Source of the DNA: Paenibacillus sacheonensis
Lineage (GTDB): Bacteria; Bacillota; Bacilli; Paenibacillales; Paenibacillaceae
Length of the DNA: 64,000 nt
NCBI RefSeq assembly: GCF_009909195.1
Contig: NZ_JAAAMU010000014.1
Coordinates: forward strand, 123,782-187,781
Direction of reading: 5' to 3'
Below, in pieces: positions 47,754 through 56,240 of the stretch. Within the stretch, counting starts at the first letter, position 1, and each line of letters opens with the position of its first letter. The position numbers and the translations under genes are program-made. The notes beneath the pieces are model-generated. The model was given only the letters and a program-made list of their open reading frames with translations, did no database searches and was not told where the DNA came from.

Positions 47754-48578
47754 TTACGGCCTGACATTCGGATCGAACATCGCTCGAACCTCATCCTGCA
47801 TGGTGCGTAATGGCCGCCCGACTAGGCGCTCCAAGTCTTTGGACGTGTAACGCATATCCGCGAGCGCCAGCATGCGGTAGATTGGATGCGCCATATCCGG
47901 ATTCGTGCGGTGCACGACCCGGCGTCCGGCCGACTCCGCGATTGCCCGCGCCAGATCGTCCGGATTCCAAACGCGCGATGCGGTCAACTCGTAGGTCTGC
48001 CCGGCATGGCTCTCCTCCGTCAGCACCTCCGCGGCGGCTGCAGCCAAATCTTCCCTCGCGGCGGCGTTGAACGTCCAGTCTCCCGGCGGGCTCCATAATT
48101 CCCCGCTCGCCGCCGCTTCACGGACGCCAAGAAATTTTACGATATCCATGTAATAGGCGTTCCGCAAGATCGTATACGGAATGTTCGATTCCCGAATCAG
48201 CCGTTCGGTTTGCAAGTGAAGCGCATGCAGCGGCAGCCGGCCCCGTTCCGGCCGGACGATGCTCGTGTAAACCAGGCGCCGAACGCCGGATCTCTTGGCG
48301 GCCTCGACGACTGCCGCATGTTGGCGGAGACGGACGGCATCGTCGGGATGAGGCGACGAGACGAACAACAGATTCGTCGCGCCTTGGAATGCAGCGTCCA
48401 GAGAATCGGGAACGTCGTAGTCGCCGTATCGGGCTTCAATGCCTTGGCGCTCCCATTCCGGTGCCGACTCCGGGTTCCGAATGCTGACGGCCAAGGTTGA
48501 TGCGGGTACCCGATAAAGCAGCTGCCGGAGAACAAGTCCGCCTAAATGCCCGGTTGCTCCAGTGAGCACGATTTTCAT
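47754..48578 (-). CDS. NmrA-like NAD(P)-binding protein (quinone-reductase-2 type)
   Basis: 274 residues; GAAAGGATG precedes the ATG. The atypical Rossmann motif is GATGHLGGLVLRQLL, followed by the variable-substrate pattern FVSSPHPDDAVRLRQHAAVV and RLVYTSI. There is no catalytic YxxxK: the position reads ALHLQTERLIRESNIPYTIL, as in NmrA/QorB (YtfG) atypical SDRs, which bind NADP(H) and act either as quinone reductases or as redox sensors. The operator TAGTTAAATATTTAACTA at 48604-48621, just upstream, links it to the MarR gene next to it. Confidence 0.9.
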   Translation of the reverse strand: MKIVLTGATGHLGGLVLRQLLYRVPASTLAVSIRNPESAPEWERQGIEARYGDYDVPDSLDAAFQGATNLLFVSSPHPDDAVRLRQHAAVVEAAKRSGVRRLVYTSIVRPERGRLPLHALHLQTERLIRESNIPYTILRNAYYMDIVKFLGVREAAASGELWSPPGDWTFNAAAREDLAAAAAEVLTEESHAGQTYELTASRVWNPDDLARAIAESAGRRVVHRTNPDMAHPIYRMLALADMRYTSKDLERLVGRPLRTMQDEVRAMFDPNVRP

Positions 48579-48603
48579 GATTGTTTCATCCTTTCACTCG
48601 AAT

Positions 48604-48621
48604 TAGTTAAATATTTAACTA
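48604..48621. promoter_or_regulatory. MarR-type operator upstream of the NmrA gene
   Basis: The perfect 18-base palindrome TAGTTAAATATTTAACTA lies 26 bases before the NmrA start. The same half sites occur next to the MarR gene at 49181-49198. Confidence 0.8.
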
Positions 48622-48709
48622 GTTGCGCGAATAAAAACGGCTTCATTGAACGACGCGGTTCAACGGCCGTATGGCTGCGCCTATGTGCGACTGCGCTGTC
48701 GGGACGTAA

Positions 48710-49162
48710 TCATTCTTCGTATCGTTGCAGCTTGGTGAGGAGAGCCAGGAACTGTATCATCTCCGCTTCCTCTAACCCTTTCATGCGGCTGACGATCGTC
48801 GCCCGATTCCCGGGCAGGAGGTCCGACAGGAGCCGCTCGCCGTCCGGAGACAGTGCAACCGTCCTCTTCCGGCCGTCCTCGGGATGGCTCGAGCTGCGAA
48901 CATAACCGAGCTCCTCCAGCGGGATGAGCATGACGCTGATATTCGCCTTCGTCACGCCGATCCGGGCGGCAAGCTCCGATGGAAGAATCGAACCTCCCGC
49001 TTTGGCGATTTCAACGAGAATGCGGATGCGCGCACCGTTCGTTCCGTTGGCGGACCAGTATTTCTCCGAAGCGCCAACAAGCGCGGCCGTCGTCTCCACG
49101 AGCGCGAAGAACGTCCGTACTTCAAGCGGCTGCTCCTTTACATAGTCCTGTATATCCGTCAT
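48710..49162 (-). CDS. MarR-family regulator
   Basis: 150 residues from the ATG at 49162, with GAGGTG nine bases upstream; a GTG at 49174 is less likely. The winged helix-turn-helix includes LPSELAARIGVTKANISVML and the wing SSSHPEDGRKRTVALSPDGE. The N- and C-terminal helices form the dimer interface. There is a Lys/Glu-rich start and no cysteine in the redox position of OhrR proteins, so thiol sensing is not supported. It sits directly upstream of the NmrA gene and divergent from the aldo-keto reductase, and operator copies flank it on both sides. Confidence 0.9.
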   Translation of the reverse strand: MTDIQDYVKEQPLEVRTFFALVETTAALVGASEKYWSANGTNGARIRILVEIAKAGGSILPSELAARIGVTKANISVMLIPLEELGYVRSSSHPEDGRKRTVALSPDGERLLSDLLPGNRATIVSRMKGLEEAEMIQFLALLTKLQRYEE

Positions 49163-49180
49163 CGGTGCAGTCACCTCATC

Positions 49181-49198
49181 TAGTTAAATGCTTAACTA
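49181..49198. promoter_or_regulatory. MarR-type operator at its own promoter
   Basis: TAGTTAA, four bases ATGC, TTAACTA. It lies between the MarR start (49162) and its -10 box at 49204-49209, and within the region shared with the divergent aldo-keto reductase gene. Confidence 0.8.
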
Positions 49199-49203
49199 AT
49201 TTT

Positions 49204-49232
49204 AAAATACGGGAATCGTGCCAATCTGTCAA
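49204..49232 (-). promoter_or_regulatory. Promoter of the MarR gene
   Basis: On the reverse strand, -35 TTGACA (49232-49227) and -10 TATTTT (49209-49204) are 17 bases apart. The MarR-type operator begins six bases downstream of the -10. Confidence 0.75.
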
Positions 49233-49340
49233 TCCATACCGTCTCAGGTTTAATGGATATTTTATGCAAGAACAGGGATTTCCTTCGGAAATATCGAATA
49301 CGTAAGCCTACGATAACGATAGAACGAGGTGGCAGCAGTC

Positions 49341-50220
49341 ATGAATAACCAAATGCTCCAGCGTAAATTAGGCAGCACGGATGTCCGCGTCCCGGCAATC
49401 GGACAGGGGACATGGAAGTTTGGTGAAGAGGAACGGAACGCGAAACAAGAGATCGAGGCGCTGCTTTTCGGAATCGAGCAAGGGCTTACGCTGATCGATA
49501 CAGCCGAGGATTACGCCGCCGGCGGTTCCGAACGGGTCGTCGGCCAAGCGATCGCAGGCATGCGCGATGACGTGTTCCTCGTCACGAAGGTAGCGGCGCG
49601 CAATTGTTCGTACCAAGGCGTTCTGGATGCAGCGGAAGCGAGCCTGGCGCGATTGAAAACCGATCACATCGACTTGTATCTGCAGCACTGGCCGAGCGAG
49701 CAGCACGAGGTAGCGGGAAACGATGGCGGGCATGGCCGAGTTGGTCAAGCGTGGGATGATCAAGCATGTCGGCGTGAGTAATTTCTCGATCGCGCTCTTG
49801 CGGGAAGCGCAGCGCTGTCTCGGCGATATTCCGCTTGTCTGCAACCAGGTGCCCTATCATTTGAACGATCGGCGCATCGAACGGGACAATGTGCCATACT
49901 GCGCGGAAGCGGGCATCACCGTCATGGGGTATTCGCCTTTTGGTTATGCGCCGCAGGTATTCGGGGATAGGGGCTTTCCCGCCGCCGGTTCGGAGCAGCG
50001 CCAGGTCTTGGACGACATCGGCGCCAAGTACGGGAAAAATGCCTTCCAAGTCGCGTTAAACTGGGTGTTGAGGCAGGACAATTTGATCACGATTCCGAAA
50101 GCCGCCAGCCTGGCGCACATCGAGGCTAATATTCGGTCTTTGGGCTGGGAGCTCGACAGCGATGATATCGCGCAGATCGAAGCGAACTTCCCGGTCGATC
50201 GGACAAGTCCGGGCGAATAA
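49341..50220 (+). pseudogene. Aldo/keto reductase, one-base frameshift
   Basis: The ATG at 49341 follows GAGGTGG. The first frame (to about 49717) gives MNNQMLQRKLGSTDVRVPAI, IDTAEDYAAGGSERVVGQAI and HIDLYLQHWPSEQHEV; the second (from about 49718) continues MAGMAELVKRGMIKHVGVSN, ITVMGYSPFGY and ITIPKAASLAHIEAN. The total length is one base too long: a G run in GCGGGAAACGATGG probably contains one extra G. Catalytic residues D, Y (DTAEDY) and K (VTKV) and the NADPH-binding IPKA motif are all present, so the enzyme would be normal if the frame is restored. Divergent from the MarR gene and probably part of its regulon. Confidence 0.82.
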
Positions 50221-50301
50221 TCGCTTGGTGCCGGAAGCGTCTTGCAAGCTGATCGGTTTCGTATGAACGAGAGAAGGGTTGAAGACAAGCTCGGAAATGA
50301 A

Positions 50302-50342
50302 AAAAGCGGCTGTTCGGAAGTTGATTCCGAACAGCCGCTTTC
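50302..50342 (-). terminator. Bidirectional terminator
   Basis: A 16-base stem (AAGCGGCTGTTCGGAA with its complement) with a short loop; A-run on the left, T-rich on the right. The better T-run serves the reverse-strand gene, and it also stops the aldo-keto reductase transcript. Confidence 0.85.
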
Positions 50343-50348
50343 GTTTGG

Positions 50349-52465
50349 TTACGGATGAGCAGCGACCCAATCGAGCAGCGCCCGGTATTTCGGAGCGGCG
50401 GCATTCGATTGTCCCGTGAAGGCCTTGGCGCCCCAAGCTCCACCCGAGCCCCAAGAGCCTGCGTTCGTGTAATGATTGAATAAGGTGAAATAAGGAGCGA
50501 ACTTGTTTAGCATGTAGATGTATTCGGTATAAATCTGCTGATTGCCGCTCCACGCTTGAGCGTTCGTCAGCAGATGCTGTCCGCCTTCGTACGTCCCGAG
50601 CTTCACGTTGTATTTTTGCGCGATCGCATAGGCGGTCAAGACGCGGTCCGTGAATACCTGATCGATGGCGGCATGGAATTGGCTTTGAATCGTGGCGCTG
50701 GAGCCGTCAAGTTCGGCGCCCACGTACGGAGCGATTGCGAACAGGTCCGCCTTTTGACCGGTCGGATTCCAAGTCGAGCTGTTGATGACGGCGTTGTACC
50801 CTTGGTCGAAAATATCATAGTTGCCGCTGAACGCGCCTACGCGTACGACGCGCGAGGACATTTGCGTGCCGAACACGGTCGCGAATTGGTTCCAGATGCG
50901 TACCGATTTGTACAGGCTGAAGGCGCCGCCTTGGTACCACTGGTTAGAACCCGGCAAGCCGAGGGCGATTCCCTGGTCCAGCGTATACTGGAACTGCGCG
51001 AAGCCGCCGTTCCACGTCTCGTTCGAGTATTCCACGTACACCTTCAAATTGCCGTTCAGCTTGGACTTGATAAGCGCGGCCAGCTGATTCGCGTAATTAT
51101 CGTCGGCCATATGGGGCAGGTTGATCCACAAGTCCTTGTTCGTTCGGTTGCAAAGGTCGATCATCCATTCGTAGGCGAGTCCCGCCGTCACCGGGGAACC
51201 GGAATCGATCAAACCGACCTCGGCGTTGCCTGCGTCGGCCGGCAGCCTGCGCTGCGACCAGGTTTGGATTTTGGAGTTGTTGGTTAAGCCCCAGTCCATA
51301 AATCGCAGCGTCGTGTAAGGCGAGAGCTCCGCGATGAACGTTGGGTTCCAAATGTTCGTTCCTGTACTATAGGCCGTCGCCCAATTGATGCCGGAGACGA
51401 ACGGAGTTTCGCCGGACCAGGAAGGCGCGAGGAACCAGAAGTTCGTTCCCATCTTCATCGTGCCGCTTGGCGGCGGATTCGTCGATCCTCCTCCGGTCGT
51501 CAGGATGAGCTCCGGCTTGTTCGTCGCGCTTTCGCGGGACAGATAGGCTTCCCAGCCGCCGACGTTCGTTGAGAAGCCGAGCGTGATGGAGCTTTGTCCG
51601 CCGCTCAGCTTGCTCTGTACGGCCGAGGTGACGTCCAGTTCGACGTAGCCGGCCGCGCTGACGGCTTTGCTCGCAATGGCGGTGCCGAGCGTCGGCTTGG
51701 CTCCGCCCTCGCTCCAGCTCTCCGTCGATGCGCCGCTAACCGTCAACGTGTGGTTCGTCACGTGCGCGGAGTGGTAGATTCGGACCTTGGCGCCCGTAAC
51801 GCCGGAAACGCCGGACAAACTGAATTTAGCGAAAATGGTGCTCCATTGGCTCGCGTACAGCGTAGCGTTCGTTCCCGCCGCAACGTCGCTCTGCGTGTCC
51901 GTGTCCGCGATCGGCTGCAGCGTGCCGCCGGTGCTTCCGCCGGACGTCGTGATGACCAGCTCGGGTTTGTTCGTGGCGTTTTCCCGGGCAAAATACGCTT
52001 CCCAGCTGCCTATGTTCGTACTAAAGCCCACCGCGAACGTCACGAACGCCAAAGTGCGTATTTACCACACGGCACATGCGAACGCGCACACCTTAATCGC
52101 GAACAGCGCTTCGACGGAAAATTGGAACGAGGGCGGAGTCAAGCCGACGCTCGGTTCGCAGCTCGGCAGCGCTTCGGTCTCCGCCAACGGATACGTGGAA
52201 ATCGACGTGACGGCTGCGGTTCAAGCCAAAATCAGCGGGGGACAATCGTCGTTCACATGCCGGACAAGCTGAATTTCGTGAACAGGTTGTTCCATTGGCT
52301 TACGTTCACCGTAGCGTTCGTTCCCGCTGCCACGTCGCTTTGCGTGTCGGTATCGGCGACCGGATTCAGTACCGTCGTCGCCGCGGAGACGGGCTTCGGC
52401 TGCAGCAATCCGAATATTCCGCTCGCAAGCGCAATGACGAGAATGAGGGAGAAGAGCTTTTTCAT
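50349..52465 (-). pseudogene. Secreted DNRLRE-domain glycosidase-like gene, broken by an internal inversion
   Basis: GGAGG lies eight bases before the ATG at 52465. The first part encodes a signal peptide (MKKLFSLILVIALASGIFGL, then VSAA) and half of a DNRLRE (CBM96-like) domain, then stops at 52253 after FSLSGM. The other half of that domain (KVRIYHTAHANAHTLIANSA ... VQAKISGGQSSF) is found on the plus strand between 52035 and 52254. On the reverse strand the reading resumes at about 52034 with VGFSTNIGSWEAY, a second complete DNRLRE domain, a Pro/Ser linker, and a TIM-barrel-like catalytic region (GTNFWFLAPSWSGETPFVSG, LKVYVEYSNETWNGGFAQFQ, VKLGTYEGGQHLL) with candidate acid/base E in YSNE and nucleophile in TYEGG. 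From ATG to stop is 2117 bases, one short of a reading frame, so re-inversion alone would not fully restore it. Confidence 0.8.
52035..52254 (+). other. Inverted internal segment of the DNRLRE gene
   Basis: The plus strand here encodes NVTNAKVRIYH...GQSSF, which aligns with the second DNRLRE domain of the same protein (TGAKVRIYHSAH...GQSSI) although both flanks of the gene are on the minus strand. The segment is bounded by the 5-base inverted repeat GAACG (52035-52039) / CGTTC (52250-52254). Flipping it joins QSSF to AVGFSTN in frame on one side, matching QSSITLGFSTN of domain 2. On the other side the join is one base short. No recombinase gene is nearby. Confidence 0.75.
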
Positions 52466-52468
52466 CAA

Positions 52469-52874
52469 TTCAGCCTCCTTGGGATGGTAGTTCTAGCCTT
52501 CTTTCCATGCGGCAAGCTCTGATTTGATAACGCTTCCAATTTAGGTTGTACCCACTCGCATCACCTCCGCTCCTACTGTATTACATTCCGTAACGACGGA
52601 CCAAGGGGAAAGCGTAATGACTTGAGTGAATTCTGTAACGACGTCTGCCTAAGACGCGAGCTGCTGCGCAATTCTTGGTCATGCCAGCCAAACATGTTAA
52701 ACTAACAGGGCGTTCATATATTCATGAAGGAGAGTTCGATCATGATCATCCAATTCATTCGCTATAGGTAATGATAGGTACAGCTCACGTAACCCTGCAT
52801 TTTTTTATCATGGCCGGGGTTTATTTGACTGTGCCTTTTTTCATTCACTTATTACGAATGAGAGGGTGCTATTT
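52469..52874. other. Intergenic stretch, promoter region
   Basis: About 400 bases between divergent genes. A plausible plus-strand promoter has TTGACT (52825-52830), 18 bases, TTATTA (52849-52854). A loose repeat (TTCCGTAACGACG and TTCTGTAACGACG, about 52584 and 52630) may be a regulatory site for the DNRLRE gene. No gene was seen. Confidence 0.45.
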
Positions 52875-53774
52875 GTGTTTCGGAAAAGTAAAAGAGCAGT
52901 GAGCGCGGAGTTCTTCGAGAAACATCAAGCGATGTTTAGATGCCCGTTGTGTTACAAAACGATGGCAATCATCCATTTTCAAAGTTTAGTCTGCGGCAAC
53001 GGGCACTGCTTCGATATCGCAAAGCACGGTTATGTACATTTATTATCCAATGGCAGCCGTACGAAATACGATCAAACCATCTTTGCGCACAGAAGATTAA
53101 TCTGCAAAAGCGGATTGTTTGATCCCCTGTATGCGGCGATAAGTGGGATCATATGGAGTCGGCACCCGCATGACGAACCTATACGCATACTGGATGCTGG
53201 TTGCGGAGAAGGATCGCACTTATCGAACCTGCAAAACCGAATAAATCGAATAAAACCGCAGGCGGTAGTGGCTGTTGGAGTCGATATTTCAAAGGAGGCC
53301 ATAAGCTATGCTGCAGCAGGATATTCCGATGCGATCTGGTGCGTGGCCGACATTGCGAATTGCCCTTTTTCAAGTCGGCAATTCCAATTCATTTTGAATA
53401 TTCTTTCGCCAGCCAATTATTCGGAGTTCGGGAGATTAGCAGCCGATAAAGGCTTGGTGATCAAAGTCGTCCCCGGTCAGGGCTATCTGCAAGAAATAAG
53501 AGAAATCCTGTATCAAGGGTCCGGCAAACAGACGTATTCCAATTCTCGTACCAGAAGCCGCTTCAATAAGCAATTCCATCCTTTGGACGTCGTAAGCCTT
53601 CGCTATCAAGTTGATTTGCGTGAAGGCTTAATCGAACCATTGCTCGGTATGACGCCATTATCGTGGGGGACTTCCCGGGAGCGCATCGAACAAGTTCTTC
53701 GGCCGGGTCTGAACAAAGTCACGATGGACTTCGACATTCTGATCGGATCGGCAAGAGATGAACGCTGGGATTAA
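52875..53774 (+). CDS. RlmA-type 23S rRNA (guanine-N1) methyltransferase
   Basis: 299 residues from the GTG at 52875, with GAGAGGG eight bases upstream; the GTG at 52866 overlaps the ribosome site. A zinc-binding start, FRCPLCYKTMAII...SLVCGNGHCFDIAKHGYVHL, is the hallmark of RlmA(I)/RlmA(II)/TlrB enzymes that methylate G745 or G748 of 23S rRNA. The SAM site is RILDAGCGEGSHL, followed by VGVDISKEAI and, at the catalytic position, ILNILSPANYSEF (family pattern FSP). RlmA(II)/TlrB members contribute to macrolide (tylosin-type) resistance; which methylation site applies here cannot be decided from sequence alone. Confidence 0.88.
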   Translation: MFRKSKRAVSAEFFEKHQAMFRCPLCYKTMAIIHFQSLVCGNGHCFDIAKHGYVHLLSNGSRTKYDQTIFAHRRLICKSGLFDPLYAAISGIIWSRHPHDEPIRILDAGCGEGSHLSNLQNRINRIKPQAVVAVGVDISKEAISYAAAGYSDAIWCVADIANCPFSSRQFQFILNILSPANYSEFGRLAADKGLVIKVVPGQGYLQEIREILYQGSGKQTYSNSRTRSRFNKQFHPLDVVSLRYQVDLREGLIEPLLGMTPLSWGTSRERIEQVLRPGLNKVTMDFDILIGSARDERWD

Positions 53775-53997
53775 TTCGTCGGGCTGAAGGGAACCGATCC
53801 TCCGATGCCTGCTTGGAGCAGCTTGCCGGCGGCGGCTGCTTCATTTTTTTTAGTTTGCTGACGGCCAGGTTACGCGCTCGCCGCTGCCAGAGCATCGCTG
53901 GCTTTTTCTTCGCGGTGAAACATTGTTGCGTAAAGATCGTATACATTTTTATGCAAGCCACTATACATACCGTAACCCATAGGAGGAAACACTTGAA

Positions 53998-54996
53998 ATG
54001 CAAGAAGGCGACAGTCAAAACAGCTTTTGGAAACTATTGAAAAAAGGCAATACCTCATCGGCAAGCGCGGCCATCGGCAATGCGGGGATCGCGATCATCA
54101 AGGGAGTCGCGGCGGGTTTAACCGGCAGCGGCGCAATGTTTGCCTCTACGATGCATTCCGTTGCCGACACCATTAACCAAGCGTTCGTATTTGCCGGAAG
54201 CGTGCTTGCGGAGAAGAAACCCACGCCGCGATTTCCATCCGGATTCGGCCGCGTCATCAACCTTTTTTGCATGGTGGCGGTGATCGTCGTTACCGTGATG
54301 GCCTATGAGACCATCAGGGAAGGATTCCATTTTTTATCCCATCCTTCGGAGTCGCACGGGTTCTGGCTGAATCTCGTCGTTCTGTTCGTATCGATAGCCG
54401 TTGACGGTTATGTTCTGATAAAAGCCATGAAAGAAATCGTCCATGAAGCACGCGTCGAGGCCAAAGGACTGAAAATAGCGAAAGCGGCTTTCCGCAATGT
54501 GGGGCGAGCAGCGCCGCCGACCCGATTGGTTTTTTACGAGGATTTGGTCGGGACGACAGGAGCCTTCCTTGCTTTAATCGCCGTCGTGGTCACTTCGTTA
54601 ACGAGCTTTACGCTGCTGGATGGCATTTCGACGATCCTCATCGGGCTGCTTATGGTGGGGGTAGCGTTTCGAGTCGGTTATGACAATATGGTGGGCCTCA
54701 TCGGCGTAGCCGCCCCGCCTGAAGTAGAGGAGAAAGTGGCTCGGATTATCTTCTCGAATCGCTACGTGACGGATATTTATCAGATGCGCATCCTGCAAGA
54801 AGGCCGGTATTATCACGTTGAAGGACTGATTGAGCTAACACCTGGTTTATCTCTCGCCGACGCGGATGACATTAAATTCAAAGTCAGAAGCAGCCTATTG
54901 GACGATGCCGATATTACGGACGTGACGCTGGGCATCATTGAAGATAACGGCGTTACGAACTGGAAGCCGGTCAAGCCGACCGCGGAAATCAAATAA
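53998..54996 (+). CDS. Cation diffusion facilitator (CDF) transporter
   Basis: 332 residues; AGGAGG lies ten bases before the ATG. The first half has membrane segments including AAIGNAGIAIIKGVAAGLTG, MHSVADTINQAFVFAGSVLA with the conserved (H/D)SxxD metal site, and VAVIVVTVMAYETI. A later pair is GTTGAFLALIAVVVTSLT and ISTILIGLLMVGVAF, after EDLVG. A C-terminal domain of about 90 residues resembles the metallochaperone-like cytosolic dimer domain. The family exports Zn, Mn or Fe by proton exchange; the metal is uncertain. The gene is monocistronic with a terminator behind it. Confidence 0.88.
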   Translation: MQEGDSQNSFWKLLKKGNTSSASAAIGNAGIAIIKGVAAGLTGSGAMFASTMHSVADTINQAFVFAGSVLAEKKPTPRFPSGFGRVINLFCMVAVIVVTVMAYETIREGFHFLSHPSESHGFWLNLVVLFVSIAVDGYVLIKAMKEIVHEARVEAKGLKIAKAAFRNVGRAAPPTRLVFYEDLVGTTGAFLALIAVVVTSLTSFTLLDGISTILIGLLMVGVAFRVGYDNMVGLIGVAAPPEVEEKVARIIFSNRYVTDIYQMRILQEGRYYHVEGLIELTPGLSLADADDIKFKVRSSLLDDADITDVTLGIIEDNGVTNWKPVKPTAEIK

Positions 54997-55058
54997 TCGG
55001 GATGCTCATTAGGGAGCCTGTCCGATCATTGAACGGGGCGCGACAGCTGCAGGTGAAA

Positions 55059-55116
55059 TAAAAACAGCGGCCAATCTAGGACATGATCTTGCGTCCTAGT
55101 CAGCCGCTGTTTTTAT
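55059..55116. terminator. Bidirectional terminator
   Basis: AAAAACAGCGGC pairs with GCCGCTGTTTTT across a stem extension ATCTAGGAC / GTCCTAGT. It serves both the CDF gene and the convergent nitroreductase gene. Confidence 0.85.
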
Positions 55117-55144
55117 TAAATCCGTTTAAAACCGATGCCTCGAT

Positions 55145-55741
55145 TTAGAAAAATTTCACGCGATCCGACAGCGGCATGAATTCCTTCTCGCCCGGAGCGA
55201 ATGTCGGTTTTCCGAACGGCATTTGTGCAATCAGCTTCCAGTCGCCCGAAAGCTGCCATGTTTGCGCGACTTCGGCCTCGATGAGCTCGTTGTAATGCTG
55301 CAGGGAAGCGCCGAGACCTTGTTCGACAAGCGCCGTCCAAATGACATGCTGCAGCATGCCCGAGGACTGGTTCGACCAGATCGGGAAATTGTCGGCATAC
55401 GACGTGAATTTCTCTTGCAGGCCTTTCACGACCGTTTGGTCTTCGAAGAACAAGATCGTGCCGTAGCCGTTCGCAAAGCCGTTGATTCTTTCTTCGGTTG
55501 CCGCGAAGTTCTCGGCCGGAACGATTTTTCTGAGCGCTTCTTTCGTAATGCTCCACAGTTTGTCCGATTGTTCTCCGAAAAGAACGACTACGCGCGAGCT
55601 CTGGGAATTGAATGCGGAAGGGGTATGGTTGACGGCTTCGCCTACGATTTCCTTGACCTTGTCTGCGGATACGACGATTTCTTTGCTCAGCCCGTAAAAT
55701 GTGCGTCTAGCTTTGACGGCGTCCAAAAACGATTTGCTCAT
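55145..55741 (-). CDS. Nitroreductase-family protein (YdgI/HbN type)
   Basis: 198 residues from the ATG at 55741 (GGAGTG upstream); the frame is open 23 codons further without a site. Features of FMN-dependent nitroreductases: N-terminal ARRTFYGLS for FMN phosphate, HTPSAFNSQSSRVVVLFG, and the C-terminal IAQMPFGKP(T)...PLSDRVKFF. It reduces nitro-aromatics or quinones with NAD(P)H in the cytosol. Two regulatory genes, HxlR and MarR, lie just upstream in the same direction, and the promoter has a 16-base palindrome, so it is an inducible redox-stress gene. Confidence 0.92.
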   Translation of the reverse strand: MSKSFLDAVKARRTFYGLSKEIVVSADKVKEIVGEAVNHTPSAFNSQSSRVVVLFGEQSDKLWSITKEALRKIVPAENFAATEERINGFANGYGTILFFEDQTVVKGLQEKFTSYADNFPIWSNQSSGMLQHVIWTALVEQGLGASLQHYNELIEAEVAQTWQLSGDWKLIAQMPFGKPTFAPGEKEFMPLSDRVKFF

Positions 55742-55775
55742 GCTGTACACTCCTTCGGAAAATTTAATATAGTGA

Positions 55776-55815
55776 ATCTTAAATTTAAGATACATTACTT
55801 TGAGATACATGTCAA
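55776..55815 (-). promoter_or_regulatory. Nitroreductase promoter with HxlR-type palindrome
   Basis: On the reverse strand, -35 TTGACA (55815-55810) and -10 TATCTT (55792-55787) are 17 bases apart. The perfect palindrome ATCTTAAATTTAAGAT (55776-55791) overlaps the -10 and the start of transcription. Two GATACAT copies (55789 and 55804) lie in the spacer. The gene product of 55858-56157 is the likely binder. Confidence 0.75.
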
Positions 55816-55857
55816 CCGGGTAAATAGTCCGCCGAGTGGCGTTATATCGTTCACCCG

Positions 55858-56157
55858 CTAACCTTCATTATAGTGACTTATCCACCGTTCGAATGCTTCG
55901 ACGATTGGCCGCAGCGCTTCCCCTTTATCCGTCAATGCATATTCCACGCGAATCGGCATCTCGGGGTATAGACGCCGCATGATCAAGTTCTCGGCTTCAA
56001 ATAAACGCAGACGATCCGTCAAGGCCGTGCCGGTAATGGGCAAGGTTCTCTTGATATCCGAATAACGTTTCGGACCGCTTAATAATTCCTTCATAATGAT
56101 GTAATTCCATCTTCCGAATAGCAGCCGGTTATCGGCTTGGAATTTGAATGGGTCCAT
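55858..56157 (-). CDS. HxlR-family regulator
   Basis: 99 residues; CGGAGAG precedes the ATG. The winged helix reads FGRWNYIIMKELLSGPKRYS, DIKRTLPITGTALTDRLRLF and ALTDKGEALRPIVEAFERWI, typical of HxlR/HypR regulators (aldehyde, diamide or hypochlorite response). There is no cysteine in this protein, so thiol-based sensing as in HypR is not available. It lies between the MarR gene upstream and the nitroreductase gene downstream and may repress the latter. The operator at 56208-56223 places it under MarR control. Confidence 0.9.
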   Translation of the reverse strand: MDPFKFQADNRLLFGRWNYIIMKELLSGPKRYSDIKRTLPITGTALTDRLRLFEAENLIMRRLYPEMPIRVEYALTDKGEALRPIVEAFERWISHYNEG

Positions 56158-56207
56158 GTCGGCTCTCCGTTTATCGCGGGAATTCCCTTATTAATAAATG
56201 TATTGAC

Positions 56208-56223
56208 AGTCAATATATTGACT
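56208..56223. promoter_or_regulatory. MarR operator in front of HxlR
   Basis: AGTCAA, four bases TATA, TTGACT: the same half sites and spacing as 56700-56715. It lies about 50 bases upstream of the HxlR start and just downstream of the MarR stop. Confidence 0.75.
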
Positions 56224-56240
56224 AATTGCTTAAAATTTTT

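Noticed and set aside
50556..51287. 243-residue plus-strand frame opposite the glycosidase-like gene
   Set aside because: Shadow of the reverse-strand gene; the real protein features (EYSNE, TYEGG, DNRLRE domain) are on the other strand.
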